A DNA stretch of 64,000 nt from Zygnema cylindricum. Its lineage: Eukaryota; Streptophyta; Zygnematophyceae; Zygnematales; Zygnemataceae. The DNA lies in assembly GCA_037447655.1 (NCBI GenBank), contig JBBHKE010003546.1, positions 62,001 to 126,000 of the forward strand, in the 5' to 3' direction. Shown here one piece after another: positions 37,199 through 46,316 of the stretch. The position numbers were made by a program, and so were the translations under genes. Position 1 is the stretch's first letter. The number at the start of each line of letters is the position of its first letter. The notes under the pieces were generated by a model, which saw nothing but the letters and a program-made list of their open reading frames with translations, did not search any database and was not told the DNA's origin.

Positions 37199-39154
37199 CT
37201 AGTCTATTTTTCTTTCAAACTCCCACAAACAAGTAAACAAACATCCCCTCCCCTTTTTCCTTTTCTTTTTCCTTTTTCCTTTTCCTTTCATAAAACTTAA
37301 GTATTTAACACAGTGCATTAAATGAACTGAAATGATAATTATATCACACATTTTATTTAACATCCCATTTTTCTTAAATTCAAGCAAAGATTTTATCCAC
37401 TTCATCACTCTTTCATCCACACACAAACCGATTTCCCTCTTGCGATCCAAATAGCCAGCCCCATTTCCAATCTGCAACATACACCTAGATGCTAACCCTT
37501 TTACAGGCACATCTTCGTCACACCAAGTAGTGATGTCAAATCCATCCACCCCCAAATATTCCCAAAAACCACTAGTCCCCACTAAGTTCCTCATAAGATC
37601 TATATCTTTCGTACTCATATTTTTATCCATGATAATTACCCCATTTTCTGAACTTCCCTCACTCTCTCCCATGGAATTCTTTCCACTATTACTTTCTAAT
37701 TTAGTTCCCAATAAATATTTCTTCTCCCCTAAACCTTTAATCAAATATTTCTCTTCTCCCCTATCCTTTAAAACCTCTTCGAGTTTCACTTCTCCCCTTT
37801 CCTCGGAATCCGTTGAAGTCTCCCTTTCCGACCAGTTTTCTGTTTCCCTATTGTGTATAAAATTATCCTCATTAATTTTATCTTTCTCGTTTTCACTTAT
37901 GGATCCTAGATCTGACTTTCTCATTTCTAAATCATATACTCTACACTCCTTGACATCCTCAAGTACCTCTTCTCTCTTTACTTCCCTTATACCTCCAAAA
38001 GCACACTGTTGCTTTCGAGCAATTTCTGTGTACTTTTCTCCCTTCCCCATTCTACCGATGTGAAGAAGCTCCAATTTTTCTTCATCCTCTTTCTCCTCTT
38101 CATCTTCGTCCTCCTCATCCACATTCCAACTTCTAAGTTTTTCCAAACAAGGGCATTCCTCCATATAATGACCCGGTTCCCTACAAAAGAAGCAAACCCC
38201 TTTTTTCAAAGCTCCCGTGCCTTTTCCTCTCCCTCTCTTTCCACCAAAGTTCCTATAAGGTTTACCTTTGTCTTTCTTTCTCTCATCACGCTTCCGCTCG
38301 TCACCACCGTTCCTCTCATCACGATTCCGCCAATCACCACCAGCTGAAAATGCATTGACCCTGTCCTTTCCCCTACGAAGCTCCAAAGTGCTTTCCCTCA
38401 CAAGAATTATCCCCATGGTAAAGCTCCAAGTCCATGAGGAGCCATCCATTGCCTGCATACGACAAATTATGTTTTCGTACTCATCTGGGAGTTTCATAAT
38501 TAGTGTATTAATCTTACTCTCCTCAGATTCTACATATCCCGCACTAGTAAGCTCAACATATAACGCAGCAATATCATTACAAAACTCAATCATGCTACCG
38601 CCTTTATAAACGTAGGCATCTATTTCTTGTTTTACTAATTGCTGCCTCTGAATAGTCTCACTCTTATAAATCTGAGTTAGGGCTTCCCATATCTCTGAAG
38701 ACTTGGTTAGACTTAAAAGAGTGATAGCTATCGACTTAGACACATATCTAAGTATGAGATGTTTTGCTATAGTGTTTTTGTATTCCCATATTTTCCTGTC
38801 ATTTTCTTCAGTTTTAATCCCTACATGTGGTACCATAGCTGAGAGCCTAGCTCCCCTCACCATAGGTGTCCCTTTTTCCTTCTCCCCTATTTCCCCATCC
38901 ACGGAAAGGTTTTTCCCTTCACCTTCCGTTGCATTTGAACTCCGGGTGATATTCTGGACAGTCTCAGATGATTCTCCGAAGTAAGCTCCTCCAAAGCTAG
39001 GTGGCGGACATCTCACTTGTCCCGCAACAATTCCCCATAAGTGCTTCTCGAAAAGCAATCCCTCCATTGTAAACGCCCAATACGTGAAGCCTGTTCCATC
39101 AAACATAGGCACCCTAGATGGTGGGCCCATAACCTGAAACTCTGAGACCTCCAT
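37199..39154 (-). CDS. Gag-like polyprotein of element F with C-terminal RNase H relic (651 aa, intact)
   Basis: The ATG (39152-39154) lies in the last 20 bp of the 5' LTR. The frame passes through the PBS (MEVSEFQVMGPPSRVP) and stops in the purine tract beside the 3' LTR. Order: Gag N-domain (MFDGTGFTYWAFTMEGLL, about residues 17-34), Gag middle, CCHC knuckle CFFCREPGHYMEEC (about 325-338), KQQCAFGG boundary, a long Glu/Lys/Ser-rich linker containing DVKECRVYDLEMRK (compare integrase C-part DVKGYRVYDLKIED), then NLVGTSGFWEYLG..DITTWCDED..IGNGAGY..WIKSLLEFK, which aligns with RNase H of E but lacks the TKEAEYMA segment and so cannot be catalytic. The tail KGKGKRKKKRKKGRG is basic. Probable role: structural particle protein. 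Confidence 0.88.
   Translation of the reverse strand: MEVSEFQVMGPPSRVPMFDGTGFTYWAFTMEGLLFEKHLWGIVAGQVRCPPPSFGGAYFGESSETVQNITRSSNATEGEGKNLSVDGEIGEKEKGTPMVRGARLSAMVPHVGIKTEENDRKIWEYKNTIAKHLILRYVSKSIAITLLSLTKSSEIWEALTQIYKSETIQRQQLVKQEIDAYVYKGGSMIEFCNDIAALYVELTSAGYVESEESKINTLIMKLPDEYENIICRMQAMDGSSWTWSFTMGIILVRESTLELRRGKDRVNAFSAGGDWRNRDERNGGDERKRDERKKDKGKPYRNFGGKRGRGKGTGALKKGVCFFCREPGHYMEECPCLEKLRSWNVDEEDEDEEEKEDEEKLELLHIGRMGKGEKYTEIARKQQCAFGGIREVKREEVLEDVKECRVYDLEMRKSDLGSISENEKDKINEDNFIHNRETENWSERETSTDSEERGEVKLEEVLKDRGEEKYLIKGLGEKKYLLGTKLESNSGKNSMGESEGSSENGVIIMDKNMSTKDIDLMRNLVGTSGFWEYLGVDGFDITTWCDEDVPVKGLASRCMLQIGNGAGYLDRKREIGLCVDERVMKWIKSLLEFKKNGMLNKMCDIIIISVHLMHCVKYLSFMKGKGKRKKKRKKGRGCLFTCLWEFERKID
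39122..39134 (-). other. Primer-binding site, element F (inside the gag frame)
   Basis: GGTTATGGGCCCA on the minus strand, directly inside the 5' LTR. It is translated as VMGP. Confidence 0.82.
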
Positions 39155-40328
39155 TGGCCCTCAGAGTATGCAGATCCAAAAGAAGCTAATCTAGATAGTG
39201 CCGACTCCAAGTTAATATAAACCCAAGTGACTGACCCCTTGACAGTCAGAACCCCAATATAGATTCACCCCTGTGAAATAACACTTTCTGTGTGCTCAGT
39301 TCCACCACAGAATGCAAAGTTAGAATATGAGATTTGGACACATTCACCCACTTTGACTTTCCCTTAGAAATACAGCCACCCTGGCAGACAAAAACTCTGA
39401 CCGACTACACCCCTGTGTAGCCTAGACTCCCCTGAGTCCGCAGCAAAAAGAATCACTGAAAATGGTCAAGTAAATTGATAGTTATGGCTGGCCAAAGTTT
39501 GCCATTTATACAGGGTGCTCTCTGGGAGAGGCAGCTGCCTACCCAAAATTTATCTAAGTCCTATTCCCTCTCTAAAACTCTATCTACTGAAGTACGGCAC
39601 CAATCAAATTACTGTATCGTACATAAAAGTACAGGTGCCGGTGTACTTTATGTACGGCCATTGTACGACATGGCAAAAATGTCGACACGTGTCATATCCG
39701 GATTTGTTCCCGTAATCTCCGGAGTTGCCGCAATCCAATGTAGTGTTACCACGTGTCACTTAATGTGGCGGTGATCGCAAACCGCCAAAATCGTACGCCG
39801 CGATCTCGGCATCTTTCGCGGCCGTCCGATCAAATTTGGATTTCAATCGTGGCCGTCATAAATACCTGCGCGGTATTCTTTCCGGCGTCAAACAAACCGC
39901 GCGGTATTTATTTCGTAATCGTACCGTACGTCGTACTTTCCACAACTGTTTCTATGCAGTATGCATATAGTTCTAGTTAAATGAATTATTCTTATAGTAA
40001 CTATTTAAATAAATATCATACCTCATAATATCTAATACAATTAAGACTATCTGGATAAGACTACCGGCTATTGTCGGTTTGACAAGTGGCAGGTACCAGG
40101 ATCAAATCCTGGACCTGGCAAAACTATCTTTTACAGAAAACCCCCTATAAAACAACTGTCTGTCTCCCTCTAGACAGCACAGGCAGCCATGGCTAACTCC
40201 TCCTTCAGTCTTCAGTGACTGCGACAAGTGTGGGGACTTGAGGAGGAGTTAGAGGCAGGCTGTCAATATCTACTATTTTGCTTTTTATTTTGCAATCTCT
40301 AGACCTAGAAAATACTTGAATTCCAACA
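39135..40328 (-). repeat. 5' LTR of element F
   Basis: Minus strand: TGTTGGAATTCAAG to GGTCTCAGAGTTTCA. TATAAAT lies at 39504-39510, about 26 bp before a GGCCAAAG/TTTGGCC-like repeat. The hairpin is at about 40170-40262, the tRNA-like block on the plus strand at about 40045-40130, and the GTAC palindrome at 39620-39656. Confidence 0.92.
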
Positions 40329-41439
40329 TCTCACCCGGATGAACCTCAAACATATGAAGAGGTAATGAACTGTCCGAAAAGAAACCGGTGGAAGACAACT
40401 ATCAATGAAGAGATGGCTTCAATCATGGCGGTTGATACATGGGAGCTGGTGGACTGTCCACCTGATAGAAAACCAATTGGATGTAAGTGGGTTTTCAAAC
40501 TAAAACTTAATCCGGACAATACAATTGAGCGGTATACAGCTTGGTTAGTGGCGAAAAGTTTTACTCAGAAAGAGGGAATAGACTACTAAGAAACCTTCGC
40601 TCCGGTCGTCAGATTTCCCTCGGTCCGAATACTTCTCAGTCTGGCAGCTGTAGAAGACATGGAAGTACACCAGATGGACATAAAGACAGCGTTCCTACAT
40701 GGAGAACTAGAGGAGAATATCTTCATGCAACAGCTGGTAGGATTCGTGGAACAATGAGAGGAAAGTAAGGTATGCCGGCTGATCAAATGTCTCTATGGTT
40801 TGAAACAAGCGCCCTGACAATGGAACAAGAAACTTGATGAATTCTTTACCGGTCTTGGATACATCCGCATCAGTTCAGATCATTCAAATTATGTTTTTGA
40901 AGATAAACAAGGTGTCATCTTTATTGCAATTTATGTTGATGATCTTCTTGTTCTAAGTAAGTTGTTAAAGAAAATTAACAAACTAAAAACATATCTAAAT
41001 GGAAGATTCGAAATTAAGGATATGGGTGAGGCTAGATATATTATGGGAATAAAAATAGAGAGAGATAGGAAAAAGAGGATAATTAGACTAACTCAGAAAG
41101 AGGCAATTGGAAACATGCTGGAAAAATTTCATATGAACAAAGCCAACAGTTGCACGACTCCCATGGATCTAAAGAAGGGAAGTGAGGGGAGTGATGAAGG
41201 AGACATCCTTATTTTAGATGATGAACTAGGTCCAGAAGAAAAGAAGTTTTTGCAGTCTATTTTATACAAACAAGTAGTGGGCAGTCTAATATATTTTATG
41301 AATTGTTCCAGACCGGATTTGGCAGCAGCTGTAGGAGTGCTATGTAGGAGTCTAAATGCTCCTACCAAAAATGATTGGGAAGCAGCAAAAAGGGTCCTCA
41401 GATATCTCATAGGAACTAGCGATCTATGGCTGCATCTGG

Positions 41440-41913
41440 GTGGGGAAAAACACTGACATCACCACTTGGAGTGATGCCAGCTATGGGGATGCTCCAATGA
41501 GAAGATGTACATTAGGATATGTATTGTATGTGGGGAATGGTGCTTGTTGCTGGAGCAGTAAGCAGCAAAAGAACATAGCTCAGTCTACCAAGGAGGCAGA
41601 GTATATGGCATCTTGCTTTGCTGTGAAGGAATTGATGTGGGTCAAATCCTTGCTTGGGGAATTAGGGCATCTTAAGAGTGGAATTCAGAAAATATTCTCT
41701 GATAATCAAGCAGCAATTGCAATTGCTGCTAATCCCAAACATCATTTTAAACACAAACACATGGACATTAGACTTAGCTTTGTTAGGGAAAAGGTGGAGA
41801 ACAAAATAATAAGTCTAGAATACAGACCAGACAGTGAGATGGTGGCAGACATGATGACTAAGCCTGTACCTTCTCCTAAATTAATTTTTTGCAGAGAGAG
41901 ATGTGGACTTTAA
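41440..41913 (+). CDS. RNase H domain of element E (locally intact)
   Basis: 157 codons remain open and cover the Ty1/copia RNase H: TTWSDAS (first Asp), STKEAEYMA (Glu), FSDNQAA (Asp), KHKHMDIRLSFV (His/Asp region) and the terminal MMTKPVPSPK that copia Pol proteins end with. It overlaps the RT frame end in a different frame, so one frameshift separates it from RT. It is not an independent gene; it serves as the reference for the RNase H relic in F. Confidence 0.72.
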   Translation: MGKNTDITTWSDASYGDAPMRRCTLGYVLYVGNGACCWSSKQQKNIAQSTKEAEYMASCFAVKELMWVKSLLGELGHLKSGIQKIFSDNQAAIAIAANPKHHFKHKHMDIRLSFVREKVENKIISLEYRPDSEMVADMMTKPVPSPKLIFCRERCGL

Positions 41914-41941
41914 ATTAAAAGTGAATAGAAAATAAAGAGAG

Positions 41942-42931
41942 TGTTGAAATTAAAGGTATTTTCTAGGTTATTTAAATGATTTAAGTAGGAGCAGGAAAAA
42001 GCAGAGGCAACCTGCTTCTAGCTTCTCACTCTAGCCCCCATACTTGTCGTAGTCACTGAAGGGTGGAGAGGAAGCTAGAGCCATGGTTGCCTATGCTCCT
42101 TGTAGAGTTAGAAGGTAGATCCTTGGTAAACTTACCAAAAGGATTGACAGAACCAGGATTTGATCGTGGTACCTACCATCCGTCAAAGTAGCCGTTAGTC
42201 TTACCCTGTAGTCTAAGACTAGTGTTGAAATATATAGGGTACGATAGCTACTAAAAGATAACGAAAAAGAGAAGTTCGATTTACCGACAAACGAACCACA
42301 ATCACACAGACACAGTTAAAAAAGAATTACACCGGAAATGCACTACTTTTATTTTAACGGCTATAAATTAAGGCCGACATCAATCTAAGGACGGAGAAAG
42401 AAGCTGGCATCGCGGAATGGTCGATTTGGCGGTTTGCGGTCATAACCACAACGGATGACACGTGGCAGCATGACATTGGATGACGGCATCTCCGGGACAT
42501 ACTATGGCGAACCTAGATACGGCAAGCATCGTCTTTCTGGCCATGTCGTACAATGACCGTACAAAAAGTACTTCGGACCAATTACCTTTCTGTACTGTAC
42601 ACTCAATTGTTTGGCTCCATACTTCAGTAGGAGAGGGTTTAGAGAGGGGTTAGGACTTAGAAAATTAGAGGTAGCCGCCTCTCCCTCAAAAAGCTCTTGT
42701 ATAAAAGGGTCATATTTGACCATTGATAATTAACTGCTCGGGGGAGCAAATTCAAGGATTCTTTTTGTGGCAGACTCAAAGGAGTCAGCCCTTCCAAGGG
42801 GTGCAGCTCGGTCAATCTGTATTCTATTAGGGTGTCAGCAATATTCAGACAAAGCTTAAAGAACTGAGGTTATCCTAGAGGCTTCTAGCAAGCTGCCTAC
42901 TCAGAGTACCAATGGAGGTCTCAGAGTTGCA
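41942..42931 (+). repeat. 3' LTR of element E
   Basis: It starts TGTTGAAATTAAAGGTATTT after the purine tract GAAAATAAAGAGAG and ends TCTCAGAGTTGCA. TATAAAAG lies at 42700-42707 and the tRNA-like block on the minus strand at 42145-42230. The ATG of CCAATGGAGGTCTC is kept in this copy. Confidence 0.87.
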
Positions 42932-43104
42932 GCTACCTTTGATTTTCTAAGTCCTAAACCCCTCTCTAAACCCTCTACTACTGATGTATTGAGCGAATCA
43001 ATTCAGTGTATAGTACAGAAAGGTACTTGGCCCGGGGTACTTTTTGTACGGCCATTATACGACATGGCCAAGAAACGACGCCTGCCATATCCGGGTTTGC
43101 CATA

Positions 43105-44152
43105 TGAAACTCTGAGACCTCCATAAGTCCTCGGAGTGGACAGCTTCCAAGAAGCCTCTAGGATAATCCTGACCCCTTTGTGTTTAAGCAAAAATAACTG
43201 CCACCCTGGCAGACAAAAACTCTGACCACCTTCACCCCTGTCAAGGGAAGACTCTCGTGAGTCGAGAGCAAAAAGAATCTCTGAATTTGCTCCCCTGAGC
43301 AGTAAGTTATGGAGGGTCAAAGTTGACCTTTTGTACTGAAGCTCTTTGGGAGAGAGGGTCCTATCTTCTAATTTTTCTAAGTCCTATCTCTCTCACAGAC
43401 TCTATCTACTGATGTACGGAACCAATCAGAATACAGTTCCGTCCGCAAAAGTACAGGAGCCGGTGTACTTTATGTACGGACATTGTACGACATGGCCTAA
43501 ATGTCCACACGTGGAATATCCGGATTCGCTGTTTTAATCCTCGGAGATGCCGCGCTCCAATGTAACATCGCCACATGTTATCCGATGTGGCGATGCCCAC
43601 AAACCGCCGAATTCTTCTTCCGCGATCTCGGCGCTAATTCCGGCCGTCCGATTAAACTCGCATTTGATTGTAGCCGTAATAAATACATGCGCGGTATTTG
43701 TTTCGCTTACGAAATCAATGCGCGGTATTGATTTCTTATCCATACCGCAATTCGTACTTTTACACTACCATATCTATGTATCCCGTTAACAGTTATAGTT
43801 AAATGATTTATCCTACGTGTACATGTTTAAATCATTATCGTACTATGTACTATGTAAGACTACTTCTAGACTTAACGGCTAAGGCTACCGGCTATCTACT
43901 CTCTAACGGCCGGCAGGTACCAGGATCAAATCCTGTCGCCGGCACATACCTTTTAGTAATTAATCCCTTGATTAATATAAATTTCCCGTAAACCTCAGGA
44001 TAGCATAGGTAGCCATGGCTCTAGCTTCCTTTCCAATTTCTCAGTGACTGCGACAAGTTTGAGAGTTGAAGAGAGAAGTTAGAGGTAGACTGCCTCGGCT
44101 TCTTTATTTCTATTCAGACCTATAAAATACTTAAAAACCATTAATTTCTACA
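43105..44152 (-). repeat. 3' LTR of element H
   Basis: Minus strand TGTAGAAATTAATGG to GGTCTCAGAGTTTCA. The tRNA-like block on the plus strand (43855-43945) has perfect arms GCCGGC/GCCGGC around CAGGATCAAATCCTG. Confidence 0.83.
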
Positions 44153-44906
44153 CAGGCCAGATATCTATGACTATGAGCCAAGGAGTGGGCCATTTTCTCT
44201 AAGGATAACTATTGAAGGTCGGTTAGACATTTCCTTGATGTTTGAGATTTTGTGGGTTTTATGTTAACAATGATCGACACTAAATCAAATAATATCCCAC
44301 ATTGACACTTGATAATGTAGACTTTTAAGTTGTACATAAACAATATTCTCTCCCACAAACTTACAAGAAAATCTATCCTTAAGAATAATGTTTATTAAAC
44401 ACATTTCCGTAAAAGTCCTAACTAGTTATAATTTGGGTCATTTTGACATCCAAACCCACTTGGAAATTACATTTATACTTCACCAAATTTTTTGACACGA
44501 TTCTCATCACTCATAGTCACCATACTTGACGAATATTTTTGAAAAAAATAGAGATTTTAGAATCAAAGTTTGTATTCATGGGTTGAATATCATCAGTAGG
44601 GGCATGTTGCCACAAATTTTGAAATGAAAAAAACGTCGAATAAAAATGAACTTCGTAAGACTTCGTGGTAAAAGTTTGACATTTGTGAATTTTGTGGAAA
44701 GATCATTTGGCATCCTCGAAAGTTGCGGAAAGAAACTTGTGAATCATAGACGAACTTTGTGCGCAAATGGAATGCGAATGCCAAATATATGGACATTTTT
44801 TTTTAAATCAAAATGCGAATGTGGTGACCACAGGTACAACAAAGGTGTCAAATCATCCGCTTTTCAATGATTACTTAATTTTCTCTCCTGGTGCATATAT
44901 ATGCAG
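44153..44906. other. Unrecognised segment between H's 3' LTR and the PAN exon
   Basis: AT-rich sequence with only short ORFs. It may be the upstream intron that travelled with the PAN exon. No retrotransposon similarity was seen. Confidence 0.35.
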
Positions 44907-45305
44907 GATATTATGGACCATCTCCTCCACCTTCCCCACCATCACCACCTCCACCATCATCTCCTCCTTCTCCTCCGCCTAGTCCACCTCCACCTCCACC
45001 TTCTCCTCCACCACCTCTACCTTCTCCTCCACCACCTCCTTCACCTCCTCCCGCTCCCCCTTCTCCTCCTATAGCACCTACATCTTCCATTTGCAGTTTT
45101 CAATATGGGTGGGTGATTGAAGGAAACGACCTTCCAGGCTACACTAGTGTTGATAGTTCATCTGCCGAAGCTTGTTGTTCTCTTTGTAACCTAGTACCGG
45201 CATGTGTCGCTTTCACTTTTTTTTGGGCATCATTTACATGTTCGCTTAAATCTCAAGTGGGATATACAGTCACCTCCGGAGAAGCCACTACCGAATATAG
45301 CGGAG
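44907..45305 (+). pseudogene. Host-gene exon: (SPPP)n linker plus PAN/apple-like domain, inside element H
   Basis: A single open segment bounded by splice-like signals (TATATATGCAG before, GAG|GTAATA after), plus strand, opposite to H. It encodes about 50 residues of Ser/Pro repeats (PPSPPPP type), then a Cys-rich domain SICSFQYGWVIEGNDLPGY...ACCSLC..VPACVAFTFF...CSL, which has the spacing of PAN/apple lectin-like domains common in secreted or wall proteins of green algae. No partner exons are found on either side, so it is a fragment, probably captured or translocated. Calling it a pseudogene is an inference. Confidence 0.65.
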
Positions 45306-45476
45306 GTAATAAAAGATAACCCTAAAAACCTTACAAAAAACCCTATAGGAAATTAAAACTTTCCCGAAAATTTCACTTTCCTTGCAACCATCTGCAATGA
45401 TGTTTCAATATAAGTCTTTAGAACTACATTTTCCTTATGATGTGTAAGATTTCATGGAATTTCATGGTCTAAATAT

Positions 45477-46316
45477 TGTTGTCTTTTGGAAAGCTCTCAG
45501 TCTCAGAGCAGCGCAGCAGCGCAGCAACTATACAGACAGCAGCGCAGCTGCTATACGGAAGAGCAGCGCAGCTGCTATACAGCAGAGCTGCGCAGCAGCA
45601 GACAGCAGCAGAGCAGCGCAGCAGCGAAGCTGCGATACTGACAGGACAAACGCAGCTGCGGTTACTTTGGATAAGATCCGTACAGACAACGCAGCTGCTA
45701 CTATCTTGGATATGATTTGGTGCAGGACACCGCAGCCGCGGGTGATATAAATGTGATCCGGTACGGGACAACGCAGCTGCGATTAATATGAATCTAGTCA
45801 ACGGACGAGATTCATAAGAGTATCACAAGTGACTTAGCCGACAAGTATTTGTACAGTAACTTAATATAGATTCTGAGTAATATTGACTGTACAATGATAG
45901 ATTGGGTTGGCACCATCAAGAACACGTAGATCTCAGTAGGTGGGTTGATTCTGGACGTACCTCTCAGGTACACTGTTATCGGCGGTAGAACACCGAAAGT
46001 ATAAGACTTAGGACTTATAACATTTTTATGTATCCAGACTTCCAAGTAGTGAAACTGCAGACAGTTTTTAGGAAACTTCTGAGTATTATATCTTGAGTGT
46101 TCTTGGGTCAATTGTGCTGAAACTTTGGGAGTTGTCAGTGTTTATGTTACTCTATATTCTGATAGAGTTTTGTGAGATTTGGATGCTTGTATAAGAATTG
46201 GTGATCACTTAAGAACAGCTGTTTGGTAGGATTCTTGATAGCTTCTGAGAGTGTATCATGTCTACTTCTACTACTACTGCTGCTCCTCCACCTGCACCGG
46301 TGGTTGTAGAACAACA
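45477..46316 (-). repeat. LTR-like J2 inside element H
   Basis: Minus strand TGTTGTTCTACAACC to TTTCCAAAAGACAACA, the counterpart of solo LTR J1. Flanks AATAT and CTCTC do not match, so it did not enter by simple insertion. It contains the CGCAGCTGCG minisatellite. Confidence 0.7.
45500..45795. repeat. CGCAGCTGCG minisatellite in J2
   Basis: Short GCAGC-rich units (45510-45640) merge into about 40-bp units, each with ACGCAGCTGCG or a variant, for example at 45649, 45691, 45730 and 45772. The core is a perfect palindrome. Similar arrays are at 24790-24990 and 60905-61070. Confidence 0.7.

Larger units (their letters stand above)
35992..40328 (-). mobile_element. Element F: young gag-only copia derivative with RNase H relic (TR-GAG type)
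   Basis: Inserted in E with a perfect 5-bp target duplication TCTCA (35987-35991 and 40329-40333). The LTRs 39135-40328 (5') and 35992-37185 (3') are both 1194 bp, and I saw four single-base differences (near 36451, 36476, 36527 and 36971 in the left copy), so insertion is recent. PBS at 39122-39134; purine tract GAAAATAAGGGGAG next to the 3' LTR. The only coding content is one 651-residue ORF filling the interior. It lacks protease, integrase core and RT and would need helper proteins, plausibly from E/I-type relatives. Confidence 0.92.
33233..41913 (+). pseudogene. Gag-Pol of element E (interrupted by F and by stops)
   Basis: Two blocks, 33233-35991 and 40334-41913, read through once F and one TCTCA copy are removed: ...VTKLSH-PDEPQTYEEVMN. 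Domains: Gag (33233-34330) with CCHC knuckle CYFCKKLGHYMAEC at 34120-34161; protease region with VDSRASMHM at 34374, where the usual DSGAS glycine is Arg; integrase GAG/zinc region (GCAQGKAHTLPFPKE, 34870) and core; RT with IYVDDLLVL at about 40931; RNase H at the 3' end. Many stops (for example at 33475, 33698 and 34681) show it is inactive. Confidence 0.87.
32243..42931 (+). mobile_element. Ty1/copia element E, inserted in I's 3' LTR and hosting F
   Basis: 5' LTR 32243-33232 and 3' LTR 41942-42931 are both 990 bp. Flanks GCTAT (32238-32242) and GCTAC (42932-42936) form a near-perfect target duplication. The 5' LTR terminus is mutated to TATTCAAATT where the 3' copy has TGTTGAAATT. Excluding F and its duplicated TCTCA, E is 6347 bp. 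Same LTR family as its host I. Confidence 0.88.

Noticed and set aside
37530-38984. Plus-strand Ser/Phe-rich frames
   Set aside because: Antisense shadows of the F Gag ORF.
45469-45801. Ala/Ser-rich frames at 45454-45801
   Set aside because: Translation of the GCAGC minisatellite in LTR J2.
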